Shown in pieces: positions 63,691 through 64,000 of a stretch of DNA of 64,000 nucleotides. This stretch comes from Rhyacichthys aspro (taxonomy: Eukaryota; Chordata; Actinopteri; Gobiiformes; Rhyacichthyidae): NCBI GenBank assembly GCA_036850595.1, contig CM072151.1, positions 17,089,307 to 17,153,306 on the forward strand. Direction: 5' to 3'. Numbering within the stretch: the stretch's first letter is position 1; each line of letters opens with the position of its first letter. The position numbers and the translations under genes are program-made. The notes below the pieces were generated by a model. It did not search any database, had not been told where the DNA came from, and saw only the letters and a program-made list of their open reading frames with translations.

Positions 63691-64000
63691 TGGTTGTGTC
63701 TGTCCAATTGCATTCAGCGGTAGTTTAAATGGCATCTATTTGTCCCACCCCTGGAAATTGTCTGTGGAGGTTCTCAGAAAAAGAGTTATGCTAGTTTCTT
63801 TTTTTTCACCAACTGCTTTTCTGTATGTGACGATTAAATCTGATTCTCTGCCAACATACAACCCTTCCCTTAATTATTTTCAGTATTTTATCAGTTGCAA
63901 CATATTGTTCTGACATAATTTCTTTTGTACATGGCATACGTTCCTATACTAAATGATAAATGCCTTGGTTTCTTGGCTCAGATCTACATTAAATGTCCAA

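Larger units (their letters stand above)
44450..64000 (+). other. scfd2: scfd2 intron, partial (at least 19.5 kb)
   Basis: Sequence after the last visible exon. I looked for the C-terminal SCFD2 words (the region around HQASYKPLLKQVVEEIF in human, recalled from memory) and did not find them, so the remaining exons should lie beyond the window. Contents are a SalI-palindrome element (46201-46728), a GATAAT/ATCGGATT-rich element (48140-48475), an R2 copy, a SINE, R3 copies, R1 copies 2 and 3, and TTG/TTA and T-run simple repeats. Spans such as 44460-46190, 49010-52580 and 57200-58580 show no recognisable gene. Parts of 47700-47960 and 50830-51090 are compositionally complex with several TAATTA cores and might be conserved non-coding DNA. 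Confidence 0.8.

Noticed and set aside
44450..64000. Search for the next scfd2 exon
   Set aside because: No segment matching the C-terminal SCFD2 words in the required phase was seen. I conclude that it lies beyond the window rather than forcing a weak match.

Overview
The window looks like vertebrate nuclear DNA, most probably from a teleost fish. Very long introns surround short exons with GT-AG borders. The non-coding DNA is AT-rich and crowded with diverged non-autonomous transposons, and it holds two tRNA-derived SINEs of a kind I associate with spiny-rayed fishes. The species cannot be named from this sequence. There are no operons, CRISPR arrays, rRNA genes or free-standing tRNA genes.

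One gene is well supported. It is a central part of scfd2 (Sec1 family domain-containing 2, a Sec1/Munc18-like protein), read on the + strand. Three consecutive coding exons are visible: 7285-7412, 14563-14738 and 44170-44449. Their reading phases join without conflict (phase 1, then phase 0), and the translation matches the middle of vertebrate SCFD2 as I remember it. The 5' exons, which hold most of the N-terminal half, lie before the window. The 3' exons lie after it. The window therefore consists of a partial upstream intron (1-7284), a 7.15 kb intron (7413-14562), a 29.4 kb intron (14739-44169) and at least 19.5 kb of the next intron (44450 to the end).

The introns hold repeats. Family R1 is about 0.5 kb, with three copies, one of them ending in an A-run. 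Family R2 has TTAAAGGTGC-like ends and about seven copies or fragments. Family R3 has three copies. Single elements include a hAT-like element with terminal inverted repeats and a probable 8-bp target duplication, a 975-bp element with inverted ends, an element carrying a SalI-type palindrome, a relic LINE 3' end, a diverged minisatellite and several microsatellites. A stretch at 26461-26620 made almost only of homopolymer runs looks like bad consensus sequence rather than biology.

No new biological system could be established. The items most worth a second look are a possible two-exon secreted 103-residue protein at 2331-2812, an unusually long open frame at 24772-25650, the repeat families R1 and R2, and a 150-170-bp direct duplication about 1.7 kb apart (41329 and 43023).
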